Positions 25,510 through 32,837 of a stretch of DNA of 64,000 nt are shown here, piece after piece (the first letter of the stretch is position 1; each line of letters starts with the position of its first letter). Made by a program: the position numbers and the translations under genes. The stretch is taken from the NCBI RefSeq assembly GCF_008705135.1, contig NZ_CP023694.1, forward strand, positions 6,367,001 to 6,431,000. Reading direction: 5' to 3'. This DNA comes from Streptomyces coeruleorubidus. Lineage in GTDB: Bacteria > Actinomycetota > Actinomycetes > Streptomycetales > Streptomycetaceae. The notes under the pieces are model-generated. The model had not been told where the DNA came from. It was given only the letters and a program-made list of their open reading frames with translations, and made no database searches.

Positions 25510-27138
25510 TCAGCCGCGGCAGAGCACGGTCTGCAGCACGTCCGTCAGCACACGGCCGGCGGACGGCAGGTGGGTGGGCGCGCGCCAGGCGACGAAGCCG
25601 TCCGGGCGTACGAGGACGGCACCGTCGTCGGCGGTGCCGTGCAGTGCCGCCCAGTCGGCATCCGGCTCGGGAACAAGGTCGTGATCCGGGCCGTCTCCCA
25701 CGAGATACACCTCGACCGGAACGCCCAGGCTCTCGGCGGCCTGCTGCGCCGCGCGGCGCCACCGTCGGCCTTCGGCCCCGGCGAGCACGACGAAGGAGCG
25801 TTCGTACAGATCGAGAGTGGAGATCCTGGCGCCTGCTCTGCGGACCCACATGTGGGGTGCGCGGCTCCCCGGCTCTCCGTCGATCAGGAAGGTCTCCGGG
25901 ACGACCTGCCGCTCAGGAGAGGCGCCCACCACGGCGTCCGAGGCGTACCGGTAGCAGAGCGCGACCGTCATGAGGTCCGCCGCGTCGTTGTTGCGTCGCG
26001 CTGCCGGGCCGAATGCGGGGTGCTGCTCATCGGCGGCCTGCCGGGAGGCCCGGGTGCTCGTCGTGACGGCGACAGGCCGTCGTTCGCGCTCGTAGGTGTC
26101 GAGCAGCGGCGGGCCGGCCCAGCCGCGGAGTACCGCGGCGAGTTTCCAGGCGAGGTTGTGGGCGTCCTGGATTCCGGTGTTGGAGCCGAACGCCCCGTTG
26201 GGCGGCATTTCATGCGCCGCGTCACCGGCCAGAAAGACCCGGCCCTGCCCGTAGCTGTCCGCGACCCGTTTGGAGGCGTGCCAGGGCGCCTTTCCCGTGA
26301 TCTCGACATCAATGTCCGGAACACCGACGGCCGCGCGAATATGTGCCGCGCAGCGTTCGTCTCCGAAGTCCTCCAGGGTTTCGCCCCGATCGAAGGACCA
26401 CGGGATATGAATGACCCACTGTTCCTCGTTGTCCACGGGCAGCAGGGCGCCTTCCCCCTGTGGATCGGTGGTGTAGCAGACGATGAAGCGCTTCGGCCCG
26501 ACGTAATCCTTGAGGGCCTTGCTCCGGAACGTGACACTGACGTTGTGGAACAGGGCACCGGGTCCGGACTGGCCGATTCCCAGACGTTTGCGCACGGGGC
26601 TTTTCGGGCCATCGGCGGCGACCAGGAAATCGGCTTTCACGGTACGGGTCTCACCGGTGTCCCGGCACATCACCTGCGCCAGGACTCCCTCTGCGTCCTG
26701 CGTGAAGGAAAGCAGCTCCGTACCGAAGCGGATGTCGCCGCCCCGGCGGGCGCGGTCCAGCAGGACCGGCTCCAGATCGTTCTGGCTGCACAGGCACCAG
26801 TTCGAGGAGCTGATCCGGGAGATGTCCATGCCTGCGGCGATGTCCTGAACGATCCAGCGGCGCCGGTTCCCGACGAGGGTGTCCACCTGGAGAACGCCGT
26901 CGTTCCCGGCGAGAGCCACGGCGGCCTCCCGCACGCTCTGCTCGAGTTCGGCGGTCCGGAAGATCTCCATGGTGCGCACGTTGTTCCCGCGGCCACGTGG
27001 GTGCGTCGATGTCTCGGCATGCCGCTCCACCAGCATGTGCTCGATTCCGAGACGCCCCAGGAACACGGAGGTGGAAAGACCCACCAGGGATCCGCCTGCG
27101 ATGAGCACTGGTACAGATTCCACTCCGTGTCCGCTCAC
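25510..27138 (-). CDS. FAD-dependent aromatic polyketide monooxygenase, whiE ORFVIII-like
   Basis: Flavoprotein hydroxylase (542 aa) of the PheA/TfdB/TcmG class that adds oxygen to aromatic polyketides. It shows the FAD-binding LIAGGSLVGLSTS, the middle motif ADFLVAADGPKS, and the GD motif GRVFLAGDAAHEMPPNGAFGSNTGIQDAHNL, then a thioredoxin-like C-terminal domain. GTG 27138 follows GAGGA at seven bases. In the classical whiE cluster this gene diverges from ORFI; here it lies downstream of ORFVII facing the operon and leads a two-gene transcript with the amidohydrolase. Confidence 0.93.
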   Translation of the reverse strand: MSGHGVESVPVLIAGGSLVGLSTSVFLGRLGIEHMLVERHAETSTHPRGRGNNVRTMEIFRTAELEQSVREAAVALAGNDGVLQVDTLVGNRRRWIVQDIAAGMDISRISSSNWCLCSQNDLEPVLLDRARRGGDIRFGTELLSFTQDAEGVLAQVMCRDTGETRTVKADFLVAADGPKSPVRKRLGIGQSGPGALFHNVSVTFRSKALKDYVGPKRFIVCYTTDPQGEGALLPVDNEEQWVIHIPWSFDRGETLEDFGDERCAAHIRAAVGVPDIDVEITGKAPWHASKRVADSYGQGRVFLAGDAAHEMPPNGAFGSNTGIQDAHNLAWKLAAVLRGWAGPPLLDTYERERRPVAVTTSTRASRQAADEQHPAFGPAARRNNDAADLMTVALCYRYASDAVVGASPERQVVPETFLIDGEPGSRAPHMWVRRAGARISTLDLYERSFVVLAGAEGRRWRRAAQQAAESLGVPVEVYLVGDGPDHDLVPEPDADWAALHGTADDGAVLVRPDGFVAWRAPTHLPSAGRVLTDVLQTVLCRG

Positions 27139-27385
27139 TGTTTTTCCTCGTCATCCGGCGACTGCACAGCCCGGGAAGGGTGGACTGGCCCGTCCATGAT
27201 GTTTACCAAGCAGGATCCGCGCGCGCGATCCGGGGCGCCCCGGGGTACGCCGGCCGGGTAACCGGAGCAATTCCGCACACCGCATTGCGGCGCTCGAGCT
27301 CATATGGCCCAGCAGCGTTTGCGGCACAGTGCCGGCCGGGAAATCGTGTCACCGACCGACGAACTCTCGACCCCCGGGACCAGCC

Positions 27386-28645
27386 ATGACGCAAGCGTTC
27401 GCATCCGAGGAAATGTCGTCAGAAGAGGCCGCCGCCGCGGCCTCGGCCTGCAGCCGGGAGTTTCGCGCCGACCCGCATCCCGCCTACGCCACGCTCAGGG
27501 CGACAGCACCCGTGTGCCCGCTGAAGCCCCCTCACGGGGTCGACACGTATCTCATCACCCGGTACGACGACGCCCGTGCCGCCTTGGCCGATCCCCGGCT
27601 GAGCAAGGACATGTACGGCGCCATCGACGCCTATCACCGGATCTTCGGTGACTCGTCGATCGCCCTGGACGACAACATGCTCTTCTCGGACCCTCCGAAG
27701 CACACCAGGCTCCGCAGGATCGTCGGCAACACCTTCACCCCCAAGAGGGTGGAATCGCTGCGCCCGAAGGTCCAGAAGATCACCGACGAACTGCTGGACC
27801 GCTGCCCGGCATCGGAGCCCGTGAACCTCCTCCCGGAGTTCTGCTTCCCGCTGCCGCTGCACGTGATCTGTGAGCTGCTCGGCGTCCCGGAGAACGAACG
27901 CAAGCAGGCCCAGGAGTGGTCCGCCACCGTCGCTCAGACCGGCTTCGGGCCGGAGGCGAGAAAGGCGCTGGAACGGGCCGAGGGCAATCTGCGCGACTAT
28001 CTGGTGGACCTGATCGCGCGGAAGCGGAAGCAGCCGGACGGGGCTCTGCTCAGCGCACTCGTCACGGCGCAGGACGAGGACGGCGCGCTCACCGACCACG
28101 AACTCGTCTCCACCGCGTGGGTACTGCTCTTCGCGGGCCACAAGTCGACCGCCTACCAGATCGGCAACGCCGTCTACCACCTGCTCAGCCGGCCGGAGCA
28201 GAAGCGGCTGGCGTTCCGGGACCCGAAGGCGACGGCCGCAGCCGTGGAGGAGATCTTCCGGTTCGAGACCTCCGTGGAGAACTCGACGTTCCGCTACGCG
28301 ACGGAAGACATCAAGATGCGCGACACACTCATCCCCAAGGGTGCGCTCGTGCAGATCTCGCTCACGGCGGCCAACCGGGACCCCGAGATGTTCCCCGACC
28401 CGGACCGCATGGACGTCGAGCGCCCGAACGTCCAGGCGACGCACCTCGCATTCGGCCTCGGTCCGCACTACTGCATCGGCGCGCCTCTGGCACGTCTGGA
28501 GATGCAGATCGCCCTCGGCACGCTCTTCGGGCGCCACCCCGGCATGGCCCTGGTCGGGGAGCCGGAGGACGTGCGCTGGCTGACCGTGCCGTTCCCCGCC
28601 TTCCGCGGGGTCGCGGAACTCCCCGTCGTGCTCGACCCGTCGTGA
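27386..28645 (+). CDS. Cytochrome P450 with atypical I-helix
   Basis: Heme monooxygenase of 419 aa, likely a tailoring oxidase of the pigment locus. The heme-binding loop FGLGPHYCIGAPLAR places the Cys ligand at 363 and the ExxR pair is Glu289-Arg292. The oxygen-activation motif of helix I, normally AGxE/DTT, reads AGHKST at 250-255, so the acid is replaced by Lys and the first Thr by Ser. ATG 27386 has a weak ribosome site; ATG 27413 is an alternative. It diverges from the FAD monooxygenase and overlaps the next gene by GTGA. Confidence 0.94.
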   Translation: MTQAFASEEMSSEEAAAAASACSREFRADPHPAYATLRATAPVCPLKPPHGVDTYLITRYDDARAALADPRLSKDMYGAIDAYHRIFGDSSIALDDNMLFSDPPKHTRLRRIVGNTFTPKRVESLRPKVQKITDELLDRCPASEPVNLLPEFCFPLPLHVICELLGVPENERKQAQEWSATVAQTGFGPEARKALERAEGNLRDYLVDLIARKRKQPDGALLSALVTAQDEDGALTDHELVSTAWVLLFAGHKSTAYQIGNAVYHLLSRPEQKRLAFRDPKATAAAVEEIFRFETSVENSTFRYATEDIKMRDTLIPKGALVQISLTAANRDPEMFPDPDRMDVERPNVQATHLAFGLGPHYCIGAPLARLEMQIALGTLFGRHPGMALVGEPEDVRWLTVPFPAFRGVAELPVVLDPS

Positions 28646-28989
28646 CGGGGGAGGCCACGGCACCGGCGCGGGTGCGAGTAGTTCGCCTGCTGCGCGTCCG
28701 GGAGGGAAGGGAAGCGGATTTTGTGGATGCCTACGAAGGCGTACGCGACGGCGCCGAGCGGTTTCCCGGACATCTGCGCGAACAGCTCTGCCGCTCCGTC
28801 GACGATCCCGGTCGATGGCTGCTCACCAGTGAGTGGGAAAGCCTCGACGCCATCAAGCGGTGGCGCACCGACCCTGATCACACCGCTCTGGTCGGGCCGA
28901 TGAACGCCTGTCTGCACGACGACCGGTGGACCGGGGTCTTCGAGATCGTGCCCGAGGGCGCTGGTGACCGAAGGCCGAGACAGGGCTGA
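28642..28989 (+). CDS. Small antibiotic-biosynthesis-monooxygenase-like protein
   Basis: Protein of 115 aa that starts at GTG overlapping the P450 stop. It resembles the N-terminal module of the SchA/CurD protein at 19121: both contain DAYE, PGHL, QLC-x-SV, WL-x-TSEW, V-x-PM and CxxD in the same spacing. Such dimeric alpha-beta barrels can oxidise or shape polyketides without cofactors. The coupling suggests it works with the P450. It could also be a partner or regulator of the SchA/CurD protein. Confidence 0.82.
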   Translation: MTGEATAPARVRVVRLLRVREGREADFVDAYEGVRDGAERFPGHLREQLCRSVDDPGRWLLTSEWESLDAIKRWRTDPDHTALVGPMNACLHDDRWTGVFEIVPEGAGDRRPRQG

Positions 28990-29021
28990 CCAGCATGTGA
29001 CCGGCCGGTAAGGTCGGGTTC

Positions 29022-29531
29022 GTGCCGAAGCCGCTCAGTCTCTCCTTCGATCCGATCGCGCGCGCCGACGAACGCTGGAAACAGCGCTGGGGAAACGTGC
29101 CGTCGATGGCCGCGATCACCTCGATCATGCGCGCCCAGCAGATCCTCCTCGCCGAGGTCGACGCGGTGGTCAAGCCGTACGGGCTGACGTTCGCGCGCTA
29201 CGAGGCGCTGGTGCTGCTCACCTTCTCCAAGTCGGGCGAGCTGCCGATGTCCAAGATCGGCGAGCGGCTCATGGTGCATCCCACGTCCGTGACGAACACC
29301 GTGGACCGGCTCGTGAAGTCGGGCCTCGTCGACAAGCGGCCCAACCCCAACGACGGGCGCGGCACACTCGCCAGCATCACCGACAAGGGCCGCGAGGTGG
29401 TCGAGGCGGCCACCCGCGACCTGATGGCGATGGACTTCGGGCTCGGGGTCTACGACGCGGAGGAGTGCGCCGAGATCTTCGCGATGCTGCGGCCGCTGCG
29501 GATCGCCGCGGGGGACTTCGAGGAGGGGTGA
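29022..29531 (+). CDS. MarR-family transcriptional regulator
   Basis: Winged-helix regulator of 169 aa. The DNA-binding part is LPMSKIGERLMVHPTSVTNTVDRLVKSGLVDKRPNPNDGRGTLASITDKG with the usual DGRG wing. It starts with GTG 32 bases after the small monooxygenase gene and precedes a DUF3817 gene. By neighbourhood it corresponds to the MarR gene before icmA in S. coelicolor (recalled as SCO5413), so it probably belongs to the conserved backbone rather than the pigment locus. Confidence 0.9.
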   Translation: MPKPLSLSFDPIARADERWKQRWGNVPSMAAITSIMRAQQILLAEVDAVVKPYGLTFARYEALVLLTFSKSGELPMSKIGERLMVHPTSVTNTVDRLVKSGLVDKRPNPNDGRGTLASITDKGREVVEAATRDLMAMDFGLGVYDAEECAEIFAMLRPLRIAAGDFEEG

Positions 29532-29574
29532 CCCGGGCCAAGATCCCCCGGAACGGGTCGTTACGCTCGACGGC

Positions 29575-29913
29575 ATGAAAAAGAGCGTGCTGACCCGCTA
29601 TCGCGTGATGGCCTACGTCACCGGCGTACTGCTGGTCCTGCTGACCTTCGGCATGATCGGCAAGTACGTGCTCGACCTGAACGGCGCGGCCGACTTCACG
29701 CGCGTCGTCAGCATCGCGCACGGCTGGCTCTACGTCGTGTACCTGATCTTCGCCTTCGACCTGGGCTCCAAGGCGAAGTGGCCGGTGGGCAAGCAGATCT
29801 GGGTGCTGCTCGCCGGGACCATCCCGACGGCCGCGTTCTTCGTGGAGCGCAAGATCAGCCACGAGCTCGAGGCCAGGGTCGCGGAGGACTCGCCCGCGAC
29901 CGCCAAGGCGTAA
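29575..29913 (+). CDS. DUF3817 integral membrane protein
   Basis: Membrane protein of 112 aa with three hydrophobic segments and a charged tail (FFVERKISHELEARVAED). It shares the family marks SIAHGWLYVVYLIFAFDL and KAKWPVGKQIW with the gene at 18271-18615, its paralogue on the other side of the polyketide locus. It is preceded by a MarR gene and followed by a hairpin and the icmA operator region. Function unknown. Confidence 0.88.
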   Translation: MKKSVLTRYRVMAYVTGVLLVLLTFGMIGKYVLDLNGAADFTRVVSIAHGWLYVVYLIFAFDLGSKAKWPVGKQIWVLLAGTIPTAAFFVERKISHELEARVAEDSPATAKA

Positions 29914-29917
29914 CCCC

Positions 29918-29945
29918 ACCGCCGTACGGACGAACGTACGGCGGT
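29918..29945 (+). terminator. Hairpin after DUF3817 gene
   Basis: Perfect 10-bp inverted repeat ACCGCCGTAC / GTACGGCGGT with an 8-base loop, five bases after the DUF3817 stop and before icmA. It is a likely terminator. Confidence 0.7.
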
Positions 29946-29956
29946 CTGCCATCGAC

Positions 29957-29980
29957 ATTTACTTGGACGTCCTAGTAAAT
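29957..29980. promoter_or_regulatory. 24-bp palindrome upstream of icmA
   Basis: The sequence from 29957 to 29980 is a palindrome with arms ATTTACTTGGAC and GTCCTAGTAAAT; only one base pair (T against T at the eighth position) breaks the symmetry. It ends nine bases before the icmA start and is A+T-rich against a G+C-rich background. It looks like a repressor or activator site overlapping the promoter or start region. Confidence 0.7.
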
Positions 29981-29988
29981 TGGATGGT

Positions 29989-31689
29989 ATGGACGCTGAC
30001 GCCATGGAGGAAGGCCGCCGCCGCTGGCAGGCCCGGTACGACTCCGCGCGCAAGCGCGAGGCCGACTTCAGCACGCTCTCCGGCGATCCCGTGGAGCCGG
30101 TGTACGGACCCCGGCCCGGCGACAGGTACGAGGGGTTCGAGCGGATCGGCTGGCCCGGGGAGTACCCCTTCACCCGCGGCCTGTACGCCACCGGCTACCG
30201 GGGGCGTTCGTGGACCATCCGGCAGTTCGCCGGGTTCGGCAACGCCGAGCAGACCAACGAGCGCTACAAGATGATCCTCCGCAACGGCGGGGGCGGGCTC
30301 TCGGTCGCCTTCGACATGCCGACGCTCATGGGCCGCGACTCCGACGACCCGCGCTCGCTGGGCGAGGTCGGGCACTGCGGTGTCGCGATCGACTCGGCGG
30401 CCGACATGGAGGTCCTGTTCAAGGACATCCCGCTGGGCGACGTGACGACGTCCATGACCATCAGCGGACCGGCCGTGCCCGTCTTCTGCATGTACCTGGT
30501 CGCCGCCGAACGGCAGGGCGTCGACCCGTCCGTCCTGAACGGCACGCTCCAGACGGACATCTTCAAGGAGTACATCGCCCAGAAGGAGTGGCTCTTCCAG
30601 CCGGAGCCGCATCTGCGGCTGATCGGCGACCTGATGGAGCACTGCGCGGCCGGCATCCCCGCGTACAAGCCGCTGTCCGTCTCCGGCTACCACATCCGCG
30701 AGGCCGGTTCGACGGCCGCGCAGGAGCTGGCGTACACGCTGGCGGACGGCTTCGGGTACGTGGAGCTGGGCCTGTCGCGCGGGCTGGACGTCGACGTCTT
30801 CGCCCCCGGTCTGTCCTTCTTCTTCGACGCGCACGTCGACTTCTTCGAGGAGATCGCGAAGTTCCGGGCGGCCCGGCGGATCTGGGCCCGCTGGATGCGG
30901 GACGTGTACGGGGCGAAGTCGGAGAAGGCTCAGTGGCTGCGCTTCCACACGCAGACGGCGGGCGTCTCCCTCACCGCGCAGCAGCCGTACAACAACGTCG
31001 TACGGACGGCCGTGGAGGCGCTGGCGGCCGTGCTCGGCGGGACGAACTCACTGCACACCAACGCCCTCGACGAGACCCTCGCGCTGCCGAGCGAGCAGGC
31101 GGCGGAGATCGCCCTGCGCACCCAGCAGGTGCTGATGGAGGAGACCGGCGTCGCCAACGTGGCCGACCCGCTGGGCGGTTCCTGGTACGTCGAGCAGCTG
31201 ACGGACCGGATCGAGGCCGACGCCGAGAAGATCTTCGAGCAGATAAGGGAGCGGGGGCTGCGGGCACACCCCGACGGGCAGCACCCGATCGGGCCGATCA
31301 CCTCCGGGATCCTGCGGGGCATCGAGGACGGCTGGTTCACCGGGGAGATCGCGGAGTCGGCGTTCCGGTACCAGCAGGCGCTGGAGAAGGGCGACAAGAA
31401 GGTCGTCGGGGTGAACGTCCACACCGGGTCGGTGACCGGGGACCTGGAGATCCTGCGGGTCAGCCACGAGGTGGAGCGGGAGCAGGTCCGGGTGCTCGCG
31501 GAGCGGAAGGCCGGGCGGGACGACACGCGGGTCCGTGCGGCACTCGACGCTATGGTCGCCGCGGCGCGGTCGGACGCGAACATGATCGAGCCGATGCTGG
31601 AGGCGGTACGCGCCGAGGCGACGCTCGGCGAGATCTGCGGAGTGCTGCGGGACGAGTGGGGGGTGTACACGGAGCCCGCCGGCTTCTGA
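29989..31689 (+). CDS. icmA: Isobutyryl-CoA mutase large subunit
   Basis: Large, substrate-binding subunit (566 aa) of adenosylcobalamin-dependent isobutyryl-CoA mutase, which interconverts isobutyryl- and n-butyryl-CoA and links valine breakdown to fatty acid and polyketide precursors. The TIM-barrel motifs are evident: TRGLYATGYRGRSWTIRQFAGFG, NGGGGLSVAFDMPTLMG and SVSGYHIREAGSTAAQELAYTLADG. It lacks the B12-binding domain, which in this system is a separate small subunit not found here. The length equals that recalled for S. coelicolor IcmA (SCO5415). ATG 29989 has no strong ribosome site; a TTG at 29980 is in frame. Confidence 0.93.
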   Translation: MDADAMEEGRRRWQARYDSARKREADFSTLSGDPVEPVYGPRPGDRYEGFERIGWPGEYPFTRGLYATGYRGRSWTIRQFAGFGNAEQTNERYKMILRNGGGGLSVAFDMPTLMGRDSDDPRSLGEVGHCGVAIDSAADMEVLFKDIPLGDVTTSMTISGPAVPVFCMYLVAAERQGVDPSVLNGTLQTDIFKEYIAQKEWLFQPEPHLRLIGDLMEHCAAGIPAYKPLSVSGYHIREAGSTAAQELAYTLADGFGYVELGLSRGLDVDVFAPGLSFFFDAHVDFFEEIAKFRAARRIWARWMRDVYGAKSEKAQWLRFHTQTAGVSLTAQQPYNNVVRTAVEALAAVLGGTNSLHTNALDETLALPSEQAAEIALRTQQVLMEETGVANVADPLGGSWYVEQLTDRIEADAEKIFEQIRERGLRAHPDGQHPIGPITSGILRGIEDGWFTGEIAESAFRYQQALEKGDKKVVGVNVHTGSVTGDLEILRVSHEVEREQVRVLAERKAGRDDTRVRAALDAMVAAARSDANMIEPMLEAVRAEATLGEICGVLRDEWGVYTEPAGF

Positions 31690-31969
31690 GGACGTCTCCG
31701 TCTGCCCACGGGGCAGCGCCCGCACCCGAGGGCCGACGAGCGGCAGGCAGGTGCGGCCGGTGCACATGCCCGTTCCGGCGAGGAAGGGCCGGCGGTGCCG
31801 GCCGGGCCCCCGCGCACCGAGGAGCGGGCGGGGCGGCTCACCGCGCTGCTCGGCGAACGCGCCCGGCAGGACCCCGACTTCGCCGCCGTGCCGGAGATCC
31901 GGCGGCGGCGGGCGGACACGGAGGGCGCGTCACCGTCCGGGGACGTGCGGCGCGGCGGACGGACCTGGC
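31690..31969. other. Gap between icmA and the TetR gene; weak reading frame only
   Basis: About 280 bases between two facing genes. A GTG-started frame at 31795-32028 would give 77 aa (PPRTEERAGRLTALLGERARQDPDFAAVPEIRRR) with GAGGAAGGG ahead, and the first half looks helical and protein-like, but it runs into the end of the TetR gene and then becomes Arg/Pro-rich. It may be a decayed gene. I do not call it a gene. Confidence 0.3.
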
Positions 31970-32605
31970 TCAGCCGGCGGCCGTGTGCGCGGCTTCCGCC
32001 GCCAGCCCCCGGAGCAGTACCAGGGTGAAGCCGCGTACCCACGCCTCGTCGACCGGCTTCCCGCTCACCAGCGTGCGGTGGACCACCGCCCCCGCGACCA
32101 TGTCGAAGATCAGATCCGCCGTGCGGGACGCTGTCGCGGGGTCCGGTTCGGGCGGGAGCTCGCCTCGTGCCTGGGCTCGGGATCTGCCCTCCAGGACGAG
32201 GCGTTTCTGGCGGTCGACCACCGAGGCGCGGATGCGTTCGCGCAGGGCGTCGTCGCGGGTGGCCTCCGCCACCACCGCCATCAGGCCGCTCTTGGCCTCC
32301 GGGCGGGCCAGGATCGCGGCGAACTGGAGGACGACGCCCTCGATGTCCGCGGCCAGTGAGCCGCTGTCCGGGAGCTCCAGCTCGTCGAAGAGCTCCGCGA
32401 CCGCGTCGACCACCAGTTCGTTCTTGCCGGCCCAGCGGCGGTAGAGGGTCGTTTTCGCAACCCCGGCGCGTGTTGCGACGTCTCCCAGGGTGAGCTTGGA
32501 CCAGCCCAGTTCCACGAGAGCCTCGCGGGTGGCGGCCAGGATCGCGGCGTCCGCCGTGGCGCTGCGCGGGCGCCCGGTGCGGCTGGCGGGGCTGCGGCTC
32601 TGCAT
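31970..32605 (-). CDS. TetR-family transcriptional regulator
   Basis: Ligand-controlled repressor of 211 aa. The N-terminal HTH is AAILAATREALVELGWSKLTLGDVATRAGVAKTTLYRRWAGKNELVVDAV, and the rest is an all-helical ligand domain. ATG 32605 with AGGAC upstream is chosen; an in-frame GTG at 32653 would add 16 unlikely residues. A clean inverted repeat at 32690-32706, 85 bases upstream, is the best candidate operator and lies toward the divergent thioredoxin-like gene. Confidence 0.92.
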   Translation of the reverse strand: MQSRSPASRTGRPRSATADAAILAATREALVELGWSKLTLGDVATRAGVAKTTLYRRWAGKNELVVDAVAELFDELELPDSGSLAADIEGVVLQFAAILARPEAKSGLMAVVAEATRDDALRERIRASVVDRQKRLVLEGRSRAQARGELPPEPDPATASRTADLIFDMVAGAVVHRTLVSGKPVDEAWVRGFTLVLLRGLAAEAAHTAAG

Positions 32606-32689
32606 GTCCTGACCATAAACCGGCGTTTCCCGTGCGGCCGTGAGGGAGATCACCGGGGGGTGGTGTCCCGGCGGTTCGGTGTGGCGTTA

Positions 32690-32706
32690 CGCTACGTCTC
32701 GTAGCG
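32690..32706. promoter_or_regulatory. Candidate TetR operator
   Basis: Perfect inverted repeat CGCTACG-TCT-CGTAGCG between the TetR gene (start 32605) and the divergent thioredoxin/TPR gene (start 32838). Seven-base arms around an odd three-base centre suit a TetR dimer. It is nearer to the TetR gene, so autoregulation is most likely. Confidence 0.65.
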
Positions 32707-32837
32707 AAAGCCTGTGAGGGACGTACACGGGCTGCGGCGACACGGCGTGGGGTGGGGACCCGGCGCCAAGGGCACCCGACCGGCCCGGCTTTCAGACCGT
32801 TTTCACACGCGCGCGCAGTACGGGGGAGGATAGACGC

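Noticed and set aside
27139..27385. Operator in the 247-base gap between the FAD monooxygenase and P450
   Set aside because: Only short dyads (five to six bases) were seen there, no better than chance at this composition; the promoters must lie here but I cannot place them.
31795..32028. 77-aa plus-strand frame after icmA
   Set aside because: It has a plausible ribosome site and start, but it overlaps the TetR gene and decays into Arg/Pro-rich sequence; I recorded the gap rather than a gene.
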